A DNA stretch of 64,000 nucleotides from Bicyclus anynana (GCF_947172395.1 NC_069106.1:868001-932000); one strand, 5' to 3'. Counted from the first letter of the stretch, positions 1-11,099 are shown. Numbers and translations: made by a program. Notes: a model not told the origin generated them from the sequence alone.

Positions 1-79
1 GTTGCAATTTCTAGAGGCAACACTACATTTGGTAGTAAGCTAAATAAGTTTCAGTCAAACCTCGTGATTAATTATTAAG

Positions 80-500
80 TGTAAACTATACTTGCCTGTA
101 ATGACGTATGGAAACGTGGACACTGACAATTGGCCTTATCCACAAATTTAAAGTCACTCAGCGAGCTATGGAGAGGGTTATATTAGGAGTCTCTCTGAAG
201 GATAAAATCCGGAACGAGGAAATCCGTAGGAGAACATAATTGATGTAGCCCAAAGGATTGGCAAACTGAAGTGGCAGTGGCGGGCCATATCTGTCGTTGA
301 TTAGATGGCCGCTGGGGCAGACGTGTTCTGGAGTGGAGACCGCGTACTAGCAAACGCAGTGTAGGACGCCCTCCAGCTAGATGGTCCGACGACATTAAGA
401 AGGTAGTGGTAAGTGGCTGGACGAGATGTGCATCGTATGTGGTGCGCTCTAGGAAAGGCCTATGTCCAGCAGTGGACGAATACAGGCTGTTGATTGAAAC
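80..500 (+). mobile_element. RTE-like LINE 3' end, decayed
   Basis: Reads through LPVMTYGN, then QRAMERVILGVSLKDKIRNEE, EIRRRT, and the closing LSSSGR-type tail (GGCCTATGTCCAGCAGTGG). These match the C-terminal end of RTE-type endonuclease-reverse transcriptases seen better preserved at 9.9 and 13.1 kb. Several stops and frameshifts; dead copy. Confidence 0.75.
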
Positions 501-584
501 TATAGTTGGGATAAAAATGATGAGATTGAACGCACTTAATTTAAGAGATAAGACCTTTCTTGTTTGTAGTATAGTAGTATCCTT

Positions 585-802
585 TTTTTATTCTTTACAA
601 GTTAGCCCTTGACTACAGTCTCACCTGATGATAAGTGATGCAGTCTAAGATGGAAGCGGGGGAAACTTGTTAGGAGGATGAAAATCCACACCACTTTCGG
701 TTTCTACACGACATCGTACCGGAACGCTAAATCGCTTGGCGGTACGTCTTTGCCGGTAGGGTGGTAACAGCCACGGCCGAAGCCTCCCACCAGCCAGAAG
801 TG
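585..802 (-). mobile_element. SINE A, 5'-truncated
   Basis: Minus-strand copy of the commonest SINE: the body runs from CTTTACAAGTTAGCCC (3' tail) to the GGCTGGTGGGAGGC segment. The tRNA-like head is missing. Confidence 0.85.
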
Positions 803-917
803 TAAAATCCTACAACAATATTTTGTAGTACGAGTGTAATCAATAAATAATTGCATCCTAATTTTGTGCTTCTAAAACGAAATATGTTGGCGTAATATCG
901 TAAATCCATAATTGTAT

Positions 918-1060
918 TTAATGTTATAAATGTGAAAGTGTGTGTTTGTTTGTCCTTTCACGGGAAAACGGAGCGACGAATTGACGTGATTTTTTTAGTG
1001 GAGATTGTTAAAAGGAGAGTGACATAGGCTACTTTTTGTCTTTTTCTGACACCATACTTT
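918..1060 (+). mobile_element. Helitron-like (HLE-c related) 5' fragment
   Basis: Starts at TTATAAATGTGAAAGTGTGTG and holds the CGACGAATTGACGTGATTTTT and GACATAGGCTACTTTTTGTC blocks typical of these short lepidopteran elements. No CTAG end is found, so it is truncated. Confidence 0.5.
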
Positions 1061-1261
1061 CCTAAAATGGGGTTGGAAGTTTTTGTGGAGCATCTCACTA
1101 TTTTGCAAGGTAGAAAGCAAACAATTGGTATGCAGACTATTTGTGACTAACAAAAACCTTTGTGTCATTTCTTTTATGCCCCCAAACATTTAAAAGAGGG
1201 AGTGAAATAAATTTTATATGGAACTTTTCGCAGTTTTTAAGGTATTAAGTTAAAAATCGTT

Positions 1262-1298
1262 ACACAGTAGGTAGGGTAGATAGGGTAGGGGTAGGGAA
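1262..1298. repeat. Short TAGGG-type repeat
   Basis: A short run of GTAGGGTAGAT-like units, the same motif as the large block at 52.7 kb. Probably a remnant of the same Helitron-like family. The flank repeats GCGAAGCTTGACCG twice (about 1319 and 1351). Confidence 0.5.
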
Positions 1299-1639
1299 GA
1301 AGCCATCATTAGTCAATGCGAAGCTTGACCGTACATTAGTTAAAGAAAAGCGAAGCTTGACCGGGTCCGCTAATAGTTAACATAAACGAGTATATTAATG
1401 CGACCGCGTCAATAAAACTCGCAGTAACAGTGAAAGTAATGTTAAAATTAAACTAGTTTTTGTGCTGTAACGAGATATTACCTCCGTTGTTGTGGTACAT
1501 TCTACTTGTCCTAAATTCGTATACAGTGATTCGCAACCAAATACCTACCGGAAAACAAAAAGTTCAAATGCATATTATTGAACGTCTCATTATGATAGAG
1601 AAAAGAGGAGAATATAACTTTGTTCTTTAGAATTACTTT

Positions 1640-1975
1640 TACAAAGATTAAAGAGAATAATAAAATTTAAATAAATTAAATAATTATAACAAATACACAC
1701 CATCCAATTATTCACTCAGAGGCAAAGTACCCAATACGCTGGCGCTGTGACCCCTCTAGATGTCAAGACTTATCCTTTTGGCCAAATAAGCGCCAGCTCT
1801 TGGATCACCTGACGCATGTATTATATTGCCGGACATACAATTAAAATTATTTTTGGTGTCTGATGACCCTAAGGTCTCAAAGGCAAGCGCCGCAAATACA
1901 TTCTTGTACCAAAATTGGAATAGCAGAGCAGGACAAGAACAAAAGATATAATGTCTCATCCAACGACATACATTG
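1640..1975 (-). mobile_element. LINE C-terminal fragment (GDPRAGAYLA domain)
   Basis: Minus-strand frame contains FAALAFETLGS and ASGDPRAGAYLAKR, the same C-terminal domain as at 36.4 kb and 22.6 kb, followed by a shared AT-rich 3' UTR. I take it for the end of a LINE protein; the clade is not assigned. SINE B abuts its 5' side. Confidence 0.65.
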
Positions 1976-2272
1976 TACCTACGGTTCAGAGTTCGAGAAA
2001 CCTCCATGAATGAGCGGTTAGGCAAATAGTCCACCATGCTGACCCAATGCGGATTGGCAGACTTCATACTCGTATAAAATTAAGAAAATTCTCTGGTATG
2101 CAGGTTTCCTTACGATGTTTTTCCTTCACCGTTTGAGACACGTAATATTTAATTTCTTAAAATGCACACAACTGTAAAGTTGGAGGTGCATGCCACGGAC
2201 CGGATTTGAACCCACACCCTCCGGAATCGGAGGCAGAGGTCATATCCAATCTATCTATCTATAGGCTATCAC
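1976..2272 (-). mobile_element. SINE B, nearly full length
   Basis: Minus-strand copy. The tRNA-like head (RC of CCGGATTTGAACCCACACCC, box B) is at 2195-2260, the internal TTCTTAAAATGCACACAAC and TTCACCGTTTGAGAC blocks are present, and the distal end is diverged. Confidence 0.8.
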
Positions 2273-3080
2273 GTATTTTATATAAACTGTCGAGTTTTTC
2301 GCCGGGTTTTCTTAAAATAAAACCTTCCTATAAACTTTTCATTTTAAAAGTGTTTGCTAAAGTTATAACATATAAGTTATCCGAAGTTGGTATAAGATAA
2401 GATAAACTAAATTTATAGGGAGTCAGTAAAGAATTCCACGAGCAAACTGCAAAGCCCAATAAACTAAAAACTTACTTTCTCAGCAAACGGAAGCCGAGCG
2501 GTCATACTTCTCGAGATCATGACCCACTTTTCGCTTGCGCAAGAATCGAATTCGCTGTAACATGACATAATGATGGTACCTATTGCATCACAGCCTCCAC
2601 ACTAAATACCACCTTATCATAATAACCACAGAGTTGAATTTCCAAGTAATTATGTCCAGTTTATTTTGATACGCGATTCGGAACCTTGAGAAGGTTAGAA
2701 TAAAAGCGGTTTTTGAACGGTTATATAATAGAGGAAGCCATTGTGGAAGTTGTGATTTTAATTTGGGCCTGTGTCTCAATCTTGTTTAATTATCGTATTA
2801 TATTTAGCTTTGTTAATTAGGTATTCAATTAGATGACCTACTTTATTAAGGCGTACATTTTATTACTCTTTTTTTTGTTATGTAGACTTGCGCTAGAGAC
2901 TAGCGCTTCGCTTTATACTATTACAGCAAATAAACAATCAAAAAAAGATTTACCAACTTCAGTTTATCTATCTTTAAATAGATAAAATATAAATAATAAA
3001 GGAAGTAGTTTCGAAACATTACATATTTCTGGAAAAGGCCCATTCTACGAATATGTTATCTGTACCCGTAACGACAAGTT
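2273..3080. other. AT-rich stretch without recognised features
   Basis: No coding, RNA or repeat family recognised. The short open frames present look random. Confidence 0.5.
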
Positions 3081-3081
3081 A

Positions 3082-3372
3082 GTTATCAACCCATAGTCGG
3101 CTCACTGCTGAGCTTGAGTCTCTTCTCAGAATGAGAGGGGTTAGGCCAATAGTTCACCACGCTGGCAAAATGCAGATTGGTAGACTTTACACACACAGAG
3201 AATTAAGGAAATTCTTAAATATGCAGGTTTCCTCATGATGTTTCCCTTCACCGTTTGAGACATGTGATATTTAATTTCGTAAGATGCACACAACTGAAAA
3301 GTTGGAGGTGCATTTTCCGGACCGGATTCAAACCCACACCTTCCAGAAGGTCATATCCACTGGGCTATCACA
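3082..3372 (-). mobile_element. SINE B, nearly full length
   Basis: Minus strand: TTATCAACCCATAGTCGGCTC end, internal blocks, and head at about 3318-3371 ending in TGGGCTATCAC. Confidence 0.88.
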
Positions 3373-3689
3373 AGTATCACAGATCACGAAAAGTATTCAT
3401 CAGTAAAATCGATAACAAACATCACAAAAGCAAAATTTCACAATAGAGCTAGTTCGTAATAAACCATTTTTAATTTTTTGGATTACTCTGACTCTCTGAG
3501 ACTTTTCAAAAAGCAATAAGGAAAATTATTCCGTTCAAGTAACCACAAATTCCCCATACTTACGTTATACACAAAAAAAAAAGTAATAACACTAATTACG
3601 TATCACGTAATAAATAATTTTACGCACCAAACTTGAACCTAGCCATAAAAATATCTATGTCATTGGGCCACAGAACTTACGTAAGATCA

Positions 3690-4425
3690 ACGGGTTGAAG
3701 CGTTTGCAAGTTGTTGGGTTCATATACGCCAACTGTTGGGACAAATATTGGTCAAATATCGCCAAGCTTGTTGACAAGATGGCTAAGGCTACGTCCCACT
3801 AAGCGATGTGAACAATACTCCTGCAGGAGCTCTATATGACGACCTCAAATGTGATCGTGAGCTTGGTCGTTATTATAAACAAGCCACTTCAGATTTATCG
3901 TCACAAATGTTGGCCAATATTGTCCCTAGAGTAGGCATTGGCCAACGTTGGACACAACGCTAAGTTTGTTATAGACGGATGCAATATTTATGACGTCTCG
4001 GAAATCAGCTTCGGCTGTCGCGAAGTTGCGTGAAAGACACGTGAGGCGATTTCGGATGGGAGGGAGGCGAGCGGGGTAATGCTCTGCCGCCACCTTCTAC
4101 GTTACCGCTTATACCTAAAATATTGTAATGCGCAGCTTATCACACAATGTTGTGAAAAGTCATAAAGTTTGCATGCTATTATACCACCTAACGGGTCTGC
4201 ACATACAAACGAGTGGCATGGGAGGTAGCTAGGAAAGGAGGCAGAGACGTAGTGGAGCGGTGCCAATGTGTCCGGCCATAGTGGACAATGTCGCAGCAAC
4301 GAGATCAGTATAGTGTGGTTGTGGCATTAACGATTGAAGCCACTTACAATTCACAAACGTTTGCTAACGTTGTTCCCAGAATTTGCATTGGCCAACATTG
4401 GCCAAGCTTGTTGCCAAGCTAAGAA
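3690..4425. mobile_element. Unclassified element with three related direct repeats
   Basis: Three related blocks of about 60-80 bp (about 3695-3785, 3895-3965, 4350-4425) share GTTTGC, GCATTGGCCAACGTTGG and CCAAGCTTGTTG motifs in the same orientation. The middle is GC-richer than its surroundings. Probably a non-autonomous DNA transposon or its remains; no transposase frame seen. Confidence 0.4.
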
Positions 4426-4990
4426 AGAATCCACTCCACATTGATCGTCCTTGGCACAGACTTGTAGATTTGCAATCGTAATTTGCAAGTTGTTTAAGTT
4501 TTTAAACTATTTAAACGCCAGGAAAATAGACGATATTGTAGATAAACTTTTTAAGAGATTAAAGAAATATATATATGTACACAAATATTCCGTATTCACA
4601 AGTAAAAATATCGTTAAACATCTAACTCTATACTCGAACTTTTTTTCATATTCCTACTAGAAGCATTCTAGAACTCCCAAGTGGATTACAGCAAAGAAAA
4701 AAACCCGGAAACCGATTCCTCCGAGCAAGGCCTTGGAAAAGAAGTTCTAAAAATGTCTATTGAATAGAAAACGCTGATTGGTTAATTAAGATTGCTAAAG
4801 ATCATTGATCAATCGTTAAAATATTTATGAATAGCCTTACACAATACTAATTATAAGAAGATTTGCTATTTCGCTATTGTTGGTATATCATAAGGTTGTC
4901 TGGAAGGGCTGAAAGAAATCGCCTTCCTATCCTGCTTTCTTCATAATATTTCTATTTGTTTTGATATTGTGGTGTGCAAAGTATTATTTA
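4426..4990. other. AT-rich stretch without recognised features
   Basis: Nothing recognised apart from A/T-rich sequence. Confidence 0.5.
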
Positions 4991-4991
4991 A

Positions 4992-5211
4992 TCACACTAA
5001 TATATAATAGCGAAAGATAGTGTGTAAGTGTGTATGTTTGTTTATCCTTTGTGCAGTGGCTACTAAAGTGATTTGGCTGAAATTTGGAATGGAAATAGAT
5101 TTTTCTCTGGATTACTACATGGGCTACTTTTCATCTCGGAAAAATTCATGGTTCCTGCAGGGTTTGTGAAAAACTGAAATCCACGCGGACGAAGTCGCAG
5201 GCGTCCGCTAG
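4992..5211 (+). mobile_element. Helitron-like element HLE-c, complete
   Basis: Begins A|TCACACTAATATATAATAG and ends GGCGTCCGCTAG|T, with the GATTTGGCTGAAATTTGGAA block and GCGGACGAAGTCGC before the end. TC...CTAG ends between A and T fit Helitron rules. Confidence 0.7.
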
Positions 5212-5657
5212 TAAATAATAAATAAAAATTCAATAAGCCGCTGGATGCAAGTGTCACAAAACCGTGTTGTTTGAAAGACCTTATAAGAGTACTATGTTCA
5301 GTGATAATCCAGTGATAGTACATCTTGTGATAATGATATAATTATTACTTTCTTATAGAGAAGGTAATCTTGAACAGCAGGGTTATTATGTATCTCGGTG
5401 TACCAAATAATGAGTCTCTACATTGTTTTCATCGTATTATCTGATATAGTTTTTTCAACGAAATGACCTTAACATTTTACATCAAGTGGCAGTGTTATTT
5501 TAATTGTACGATCATCTAACATGATTATTTCAACTAAATTCCAGTAATGAGGGTTTTTAATTAAAAAGCGTGGCTATCATTACTATACTAATGCCACTAA
5601 TTATGTAATTTCATTAAAAACACAATGTTAGGTGATTGCAAAACGAAAATACGTTAA

Positions 5658-5930
5658 CGACCCCTGTGGCATGCGCGGTGGATTTACAAGACGGAGTTCC
5701 TGGGTTAGATCCCCGGCTGGGTCAATTGAGGTTTTCTTAATTGGTCGATGTCTGGCTGGTGGGAGGCTTTGGCAAAAACATTACCGCCAAGCAATTTAGC
5801 GTTCCGGTACGATGTCGTGTAGAAACCGAAAGGGGTGTGGATCTTCATTCTCCTCCTAACAAGTTAGCCCGCATCTTCGATCGCATCATCAACAGGTGAG
5901 ATTGTAGTCAAGGGCTAACTGGTAAATAAT
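5658..5930 (+). mobile_element. SINE A, nearly full length
   Basis: tRNA-like head at 5658-5730 (box B GGTTAGATCCCC, mutated), body and a GTCAAGGGCTAACTGGTAAA tail. Confidence 0.88.
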
Positions 5931-6189
5931 TTAAAAAAATAGGAAAAAAAGCGTTGCATTGACTAATTATTTGAGTGGGACACCGAGATACAAAATATTG
6001 CGGGTTGGTCATCAAGAGTGCTCATTAGGCGAGCCTTTCTAACATCTTCCGATGGCTGCGCGTTTTCTCTAACCTTGGGCGATTGCGTTACGACTTAGTA
6101 TGCGCACAGGTTTGCGTTACAACACGCCCCTGTGGCGCGGCCCATGCGTATGCACTACATTTATAATTAAATCAATATACATACTTAAT

Positions 6190-6414
6190 ACTCCAACTTT
6201 TCAGTTGTGTGCATTTTAAGAAATTAAATATCACGTCTCTCAAACGGTGAAGGAAAAACATCGTGAGGAAACCTGTATATCAGAGAATTTTCTTAATTCT
6301 CTCTGTGTGAAGTCTACCAATCCGCAATGGGCCAGCGTGGTCGACTATTGGCCTAACTCCTCTCATTATGAGAGGAGACTCGAGCTCAGCAGTGAGCCAT
6401 ATATGGGTTGGTAA
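6190..6414 (+). mobile_element. SINE B, 5'-truncated
   Basis: Plus strand, from CCAACTTTTCAGTTGTGTGC to the GAGCTCAGCAGTGAGCC and TATGGGTTG end. The tRNA-like head is missing. Confidence 0.88.
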
Positions 6415-6436
6415 CGACGACTTAATATATTTTTTA

Positions 6437-6575
6437 CTAGCGGCCCTGTAACTTAGTCCATCCAGTTTCTCAAAAATTCCGCGGGAACCATTGATTTTTC
6501 CAAGATAAATAAGTAGCCTATATGGTGCTCAATAACCCCCTTTACCTTCCAAACAAACTTTTGTGTAGGCACTAA
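6437..6575 (-). mobile_element. Helitron-like HLE-c fragment
   Basis: Plus-strand text starts ACTAGCGGCC and continues with GCGGGAACCATTGATTTTTCC and GTAGCCTATATGG, the reversed HLE-c body. 5' end lost. Confidence 0.5.
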
Positions 6576-6665
6576 TGGATTTTTTTTCTAGTATTATAAT
6601 CTTAAATTTACTAAAAAAGTTAAAAAAATAGACTTCTGTAAAATTGTGCTTTTCAGGCATGTGCA

Positions 6666-6765
6666 AAAATTTCAAAAACGTGAATCTTCTTGGAAACTTC
6701 TTGGTTCGGTATATTGATATACCGAACCAAGAAGTTTCCAAGAAGATTCACGTTTTTGAAATTTT
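6666..6765. repeat. Perfect palindrome, 49-bp arms, 2-bp centre
   Basis: Arms 6666-6714 and 6717-6765 are exact reverse complements, with TG at the centre. The arm includes CGTGAATCTTCTTGG and AAGTTTCCAAGAAG. It sits between two inverted Helitron-like fragments, but the arm sequence belongs to neither. The loop is too small for a normal pre-miRNA. Confidence 0.97.
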
Positions 6766-6784
6766 GACTTTGATTTTATTAAAA

Positions 6785-6985
6785 CTAGCGGACGCCTACA
6801 ACTTCGTCCGCGTGGAATCCAGTTTTTCACAAATTTCGCGGAATTCATGGATTTTTTCGGGACGAAAAATAACCTATATGTTAATCCAAAGAAAAATCTA
6901 TTTGCATTCCAAAATTCAGCCAAATCGCTTCAGTAGCCGCAGCGTAAATGAGGAACAAATTATAATATTATAATATAATTATAAT
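6785..6985 (-). mobile_element. Helitron-like HLE-c
   Basis: Plus-strand text starts A|CTAGCGGACGCC, then CTTCGTCCGCGTGGAATCC, the GCCAAATCGCTTCAGTAG block, and an AT-rich (TATAATAT)-type 5' end whose limit is unclear. Confidence 0.65.
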
Positions 6986-7034
6986 ATAAGTGTTAAGTGT
7001 GATATATTACTTTAATAAAAATATCTACTGATTC

Positions 7035-7075
7035 GATGCGTTGTTTATTTATAATAAATAAATAAACAACGCATC
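7035..7075. repeat. Perfect inverted repeat, 18-bp arms
   Basis: Arms 7035-7052 and 7058-7075 (GATGCGTTGTTTATTTAT and its reverse complement), 5-nt spacer AATAA. No family assigned. Confidence 0.95.
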
Positions 7076-7079
7076 TCAA

Positions 7080-7783
7080 GAAGAGACGCTTAAGGTATTT
7101 TCCCCATAAAGGCTCAGGAAAACACACATCACTTGCCCAGCGATTAGCATTCCACGCGTCTCCGCACGCTAGAACTAGTATGCAAATATGTGCGAACTGG
7201 ACCTTGCAAGAGGCGACCTCCTATGTACTCGTATAAGGCACAAGGCTTCAACCGTTTGCACCAAACTGCCGACCTTCGACTTTTATTACATTACTTTGTT
7301 CTATTTGAATTCTTAGTATTATATAAATGTAACATATTTTGTCAACCTGTCAAACACAACCTTTAATTCTATTACAATGTAAAGGGTTAATTACAAACTA
7401 TAAAAGCAAGTTTAATATCTAGATTTAAGATTAGTATCTAGTAAATTGCTGTACGTAATTGCCTAGTACTTATTAGTTTAGGTATGTTAAGAGAATAGAA
7501 ATCAAGTGTTACATACAAAAAAATGTGGTTGCAAAAATTCAAGCAGATTTATTTTTGTCGGTCTGTTTATATGATATCCTCAATATATATACGTTGAATA
7601 TAATTTTCATGTGGTTTTAACCGTAGAACATGGAACACTCTGAAGTTCACAACAAGTGAAGCAAGTTGCTTTTGCAAAGAAGAACTATCCGGTACTAACG
7701 TAAAACTACGTATTATAGAAACACCGCATCAAATACATTGTTTCCATTTAAAAAAAATGTGATAAATGTATAAACTTACGAAT
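7080..7783. other. AT-rich stretch without recognised features
   Basis: No gene or repeat family recognised; the first 200 bp are less AT-rich than the rest. Confidence 0.5.
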
Positions 7784-7967
7784 CATCATCATCATTATCA
7801 ATCCATATTCGGCTCACTGCTAAGCTCGAGTCTCCTCTCAGAACGAGAGGGGTTAGGCCAATAGTCCACCACGCTGGCACAATGCGGATTGGCAGACTTC
7901 ACACACACAGAGAATTAAGAAAATTCTCTGGTATGCAGGTTTCCTCACGATGTTTTCCTTCACCGTT
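7784..7967 (-). mobile_element. SINE B, 5'-truncated
   Basis: Minus strand: ATCATCATCATTATCAAT tail through TTTCCTTCACCGTT. The head is missing. Confidence 0.88.
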
Positions 7968-8128
7968 CCATACTTACGAATATCACGAACTTGTAATTCA
8001 ATAAAAACAAGTAAAGATTCTCATTCAAGTAACGAGGTAGTCATAACAAAGGGGGGAAAAGTGAGTTATTGTTAAATTTTCCCATACCTGATGACCTATC
8101 AACCAACAATAGAGTTACGTGCCTACGT

Positions 8129-9431
8129 AGCCTACCTCGGCATAGACTGTTAGGGCCGCTACGCTCACCAATCAGAGCCTACCTCGGCATAGACTGTTAG
8201 GGCCGCTACGCTCACCAATCAGAGCCTACCTCGGCATAGACTGTTAGGGCCGCTACGCTCACCAATCAGAGCCTACCTCGGCATAGACTGTTAGGGCCGC
8301 TACGCTCACCAATCAGAGCCTACCTCGGCATAGACTGTTAGGGCCGCTACGCTCACCAATCAGAGCCTACCTCGGCATAGACTGTTAGGGCCGCTACGCT
8401 CACCAATCAGAGCCTACCTCGGCATAGACTGTTAGGGCCGCTACGCTCACCAATCAGAGCCTACCTCGGCATAGACTGTTAGGGCCGCTACGCTCACCAA
8501 TCAGAGCCTACCTCGGCATAGACTGTTAGGGCCGCTACGCTCACCAATCAGAGCCTACCTCGGCATAGACTGTTAGGGCCGCTACGCTCACCAATCAGAG
8601 CCTACCTCGGCATAGACTGTTAGGGCCGCTACGCTCACCAATCAGAGCCTACCTCGGCATAGACTGTTAGGGCCGCTACGCTCACCAATCAGAGCCTACC
8701 TCGGCATAGACTGTTAGGGCCGCTACGCTCACCAATCAGAGCCTACCTCGGCATAGACTGTTAGGGCCGCTACGCTCACCAATCAGAGCCTACCTCGGCA
8801 TAGACTGTTAGGGCCGCTACGCTCACCAATCAGAGCCTACCTCGGCATAGACTGTTAGGGCCGCTACGCTCACCAATCAGAGCCTACCTCGGCATAGACT
8901 GTTAGGGCCGCTACGCTCACCAATCAGAGCCTACCTCGGCATAGACTGTTAGGGCCGCTACGCTCACCAATCAGAGCCTACCTCGGCATAGACTGTTAGG
9001 GCCGCTACGCTCACCAATCAGAGCCTACCTCGGCATAGACTGTTAGGGCCGCTACGCTCACCAATCAGAGCCTACCTCGGCATAGACTGTTAGGGCCGCT
9101 ACGCTCACCAATCAGAGCCTACCTCGGCATAGACTGTTAGGGCCGCTACGCTCACCAATCAGAGCCTACCTCGGCATAGACTGTTAGGGCCGCTACGCTC
9201 ACCAATCAGAGCCTACCTCGGCATAGACTGTTAGGGCCGCTACGCTCACCAATCAGAGCCTACCTCGGCATAGACTGTTAGGGCCGCTACGCTCACCAAT
9301 CAGAGCCTACCTCGGCATAGACTGTTAGGGCCGCTACGCTCACCAATCAGAGCCTACCTCGGCATAGACTGTTAGGGCCGCTACGCTCACCAATCAGAGC
9401 CTACCTCGGCATAGACTGTTAGGGCCGCTAC
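8129..9431. repeat. Perfect 47-bp tandem repeat array, about 27.7 copies
   Basis: The unit starts AGCCTACCTCGGCATAG and ends CTCACCAATCAG. Unit starts fall exactly every 47 bp from 8129 to 9398, giving 27 full copies and a 34-bp partial. By eye every copy is identical. The unit is about 57% GC in an AT-rich setting, carries a CCAAT-box-like ACCAATCAG and a TTAGGG, and 47 is not divisible by three, so no repeat protein runs through it. The array starts sharply and ends in a degenerate stretch (CTCTCGCGAATCAG). It lies between two minus-strand SINE B copies. Best described as a young minisatellite. Collapse or mis-sizing by the assembler cannot be excluded. Confidence 0.97.
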
Positions 9432-9566
9432 CTCTCGCGAATCAGTGGCGTGCATGTAAATGAAAAAATGCACTGCATACCATGAAAACTTCCTCCAGAA
9501 CCTGAATTATAGAAGGAATTTTTTTAGCCATGTTTCATAATCATTTAATTTTCGCTTTGGTACAAT

Positions 9567-9733
9567 TCATCATTATCAACCCATATTCGACTCACTGCTG
9601 AGCTCAAGTCTCCTCTCAGAATTAGAGGGGTTAGGCCAATCTTTAAGACTTCACAAACGCAGAGAATTAAGTAAATTCTCTGGTATGCAGGTTTCCTTAC
9701 GATGTTCGAGACACGTGATATTTAATTTCTTAG
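9567..9733 (-). mobile_element. SINE B, truncated with internal deletion
   Basis: Minus strand: CATTATCAACCCATATTCG to GACACGTGATATTTAATTTC. Lacks the CCACCACGCTGGCCCAATGC segment and the head. Confidence 0.82.
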
Positions 9734-9934
9734 GCTTGGTACAATTTACCCTAAAACCTTGGACATACTACTCACCATCATTTTATAGACTCACTACAGG
9801 GCCAATCATCGCTCATGGAAAGGATATGTGGAGTTTACACGTTGCTCTAACCCTGGCTTAGGGTGATAATTTTTTAGTTCTTTAACTATCATTATTATGT
9901 TAACTAATGTCTGTATATCCTATCCTCATCATAT

Positions 9935-10310
9935 CAGCCGATGGACGTCCACTGCAGGACATAGGCCTTTTGTAGGGACTTCTAAACATCACGATACTGA
10001 GCCGCCTGCATCCAGCGAATCCCTGCGACTCGCTTGATGTCGTCAGTCCACCTGGTGGGGGGTCGGCCAACACTGCGCTTACTAGTGCGGGGTCGCCATT
10101 CCAGCACTTTGGGACCCCAACGTCCATCGGCTCTTCGCACTATGTGCCCCGCCCATTGCCACTTCAGCTTCGCAACTCGTTGAGCTATGTCGGTGACTTT
10201 GGTTCTTCTGCGGATCTCCTCATTTCTGATTCGATCACGCAGAGATACTCCTAACATAGCTCGTTCCATCGCCCGCTGTGTGACTCTGAGCCTTCTTATG
10301 AGGAGGTATA
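9935..10310 (-). mobile_element. RTE-like LINE 3' end, open frame
   Basis: Minus-strand open frame (9982-10269) reads MERAMLGVSLRDRIRNEE, IAQRVAKLKWQWAGHIVRR, GRPPTRWTDDIKRVAG and MQAAQYRDV: the C-terminal end of an RTE-type endonuclease-reverse transcriptase. Beyond it comes the tail with TGCAGTGGACGTCC. The rest of the element (endonuclease and RT core) is absent, as expected of 5'-truncated LINE insertions. Confidence 0.85.
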
Positions 10311-10315
10311 TCCTA

Positions 10316-10440
10316 TCCTACTAATATTATAAACGCGAAAGTTTGTATGGATGTTTGGATGTATGTTTGGATGTTTGGATTGACACATAGGCTACTTTTT
10401 ATCTTGAAAAAATCCATGGTTTTCCGAGATTTGCGAAAAC
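10316..10440 (+). mobile_element. Helitron-like HLE-c, 5' part
   Basis: Starts A|TCCTACTAATATTATAAAC with GCGAAAGTTTGTATGGATG and a short ATGTTTGG repeat, then AGGCTACTTTTTATCTTG. Breaks off before the CTAG end. It abuts the RTE fragment. Confidence 0.6.
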
Positions 10441-11098
10441 TGATGATTTTGATGATATGAATGTTGTAATTGATGATATGTATGATGATGATGTCGTAAG
10501 TAACATTTGTAGTATAAACAACTAATGATGACTATTACGAGTATATAACAGATTGTTATTTTTAGTTCATTTTTACTTTCGCCGGGTATTTCCCCGGCGC
10601 AGAATACGCGTGTGACGTCACTAGTGAATGACAGGATCCTCTCGCATCGGGGTCAACGAACTTTATATAACGCGGGCAAATTCACGTTGTTATAACATCG
10701 TTTTAAAATACGAGAACATTAACAGATATTAAGTAAATATCCCTATCCAACATACGCCCGATTAAAAAAATGTGTCGCGCGTTGATGTCTTTTCTATGGT
10801 AAAAACACTGTCGAAAATATTTTCGACAATTCAATTAGATAATCAACTTTAGCATTATATTTTTGTAATAAACTGCCCTATGAAACCATGAAACCAACCT
10901 CTGAATAATTCAAGGTTTTTATTAAACGCAATCTAAAAACAAAAATGTCTTAGTATAATTTAATGATTGTTGAATGTAAACGATATAAAAAATTTGAATA
11001 AAATGCAGTGTATGACTGTTTCCACCCAGTCGCCTAGAAAAACAATATACTTACAAAATAACAAAAAAAGTAATATTCTGGTACATGTTCACTATAAA
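10441..11098. other. Anonymous stretch with a GC-rich promoter-like patch
   Basis: Near 10578-10680 there is a hairpin (CGCCGGG TATTTC CCCGGCG), a CRE-like TGACGTCA and a TTATATAA. No transcript or LTR structure could be matched. The rest is AT-rich. Confidence 0.35.
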
Positions 11099-11099
11099 T

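Noticed and set aside
6666..6765. microRNA precursor
   Set aside because: A perfect 49-bp stem with a 2-nt loop does not fit a pre-miRNA; no bulges or loop.
8129..9431. Regular direct repeats suggesting a CRISPR-like array
   Set aside because: There are no variable spacers; the whole 47-bp period is repeated, and the setting is eukaryotic.
9982..10269. Host gene encoding a 95-residue basic protein
   Set aside because: It is the C-terminal end of an RTE-like reverse transcriptase and is repeated with damage at 0.1, 13.1 and 24.7 kb.
10569..10690. LTR of a retrotransposon (TATA and CRE-like sites)
   Set aside because: No second LTR, primer-binding site or gag/pol frame was found nearby.
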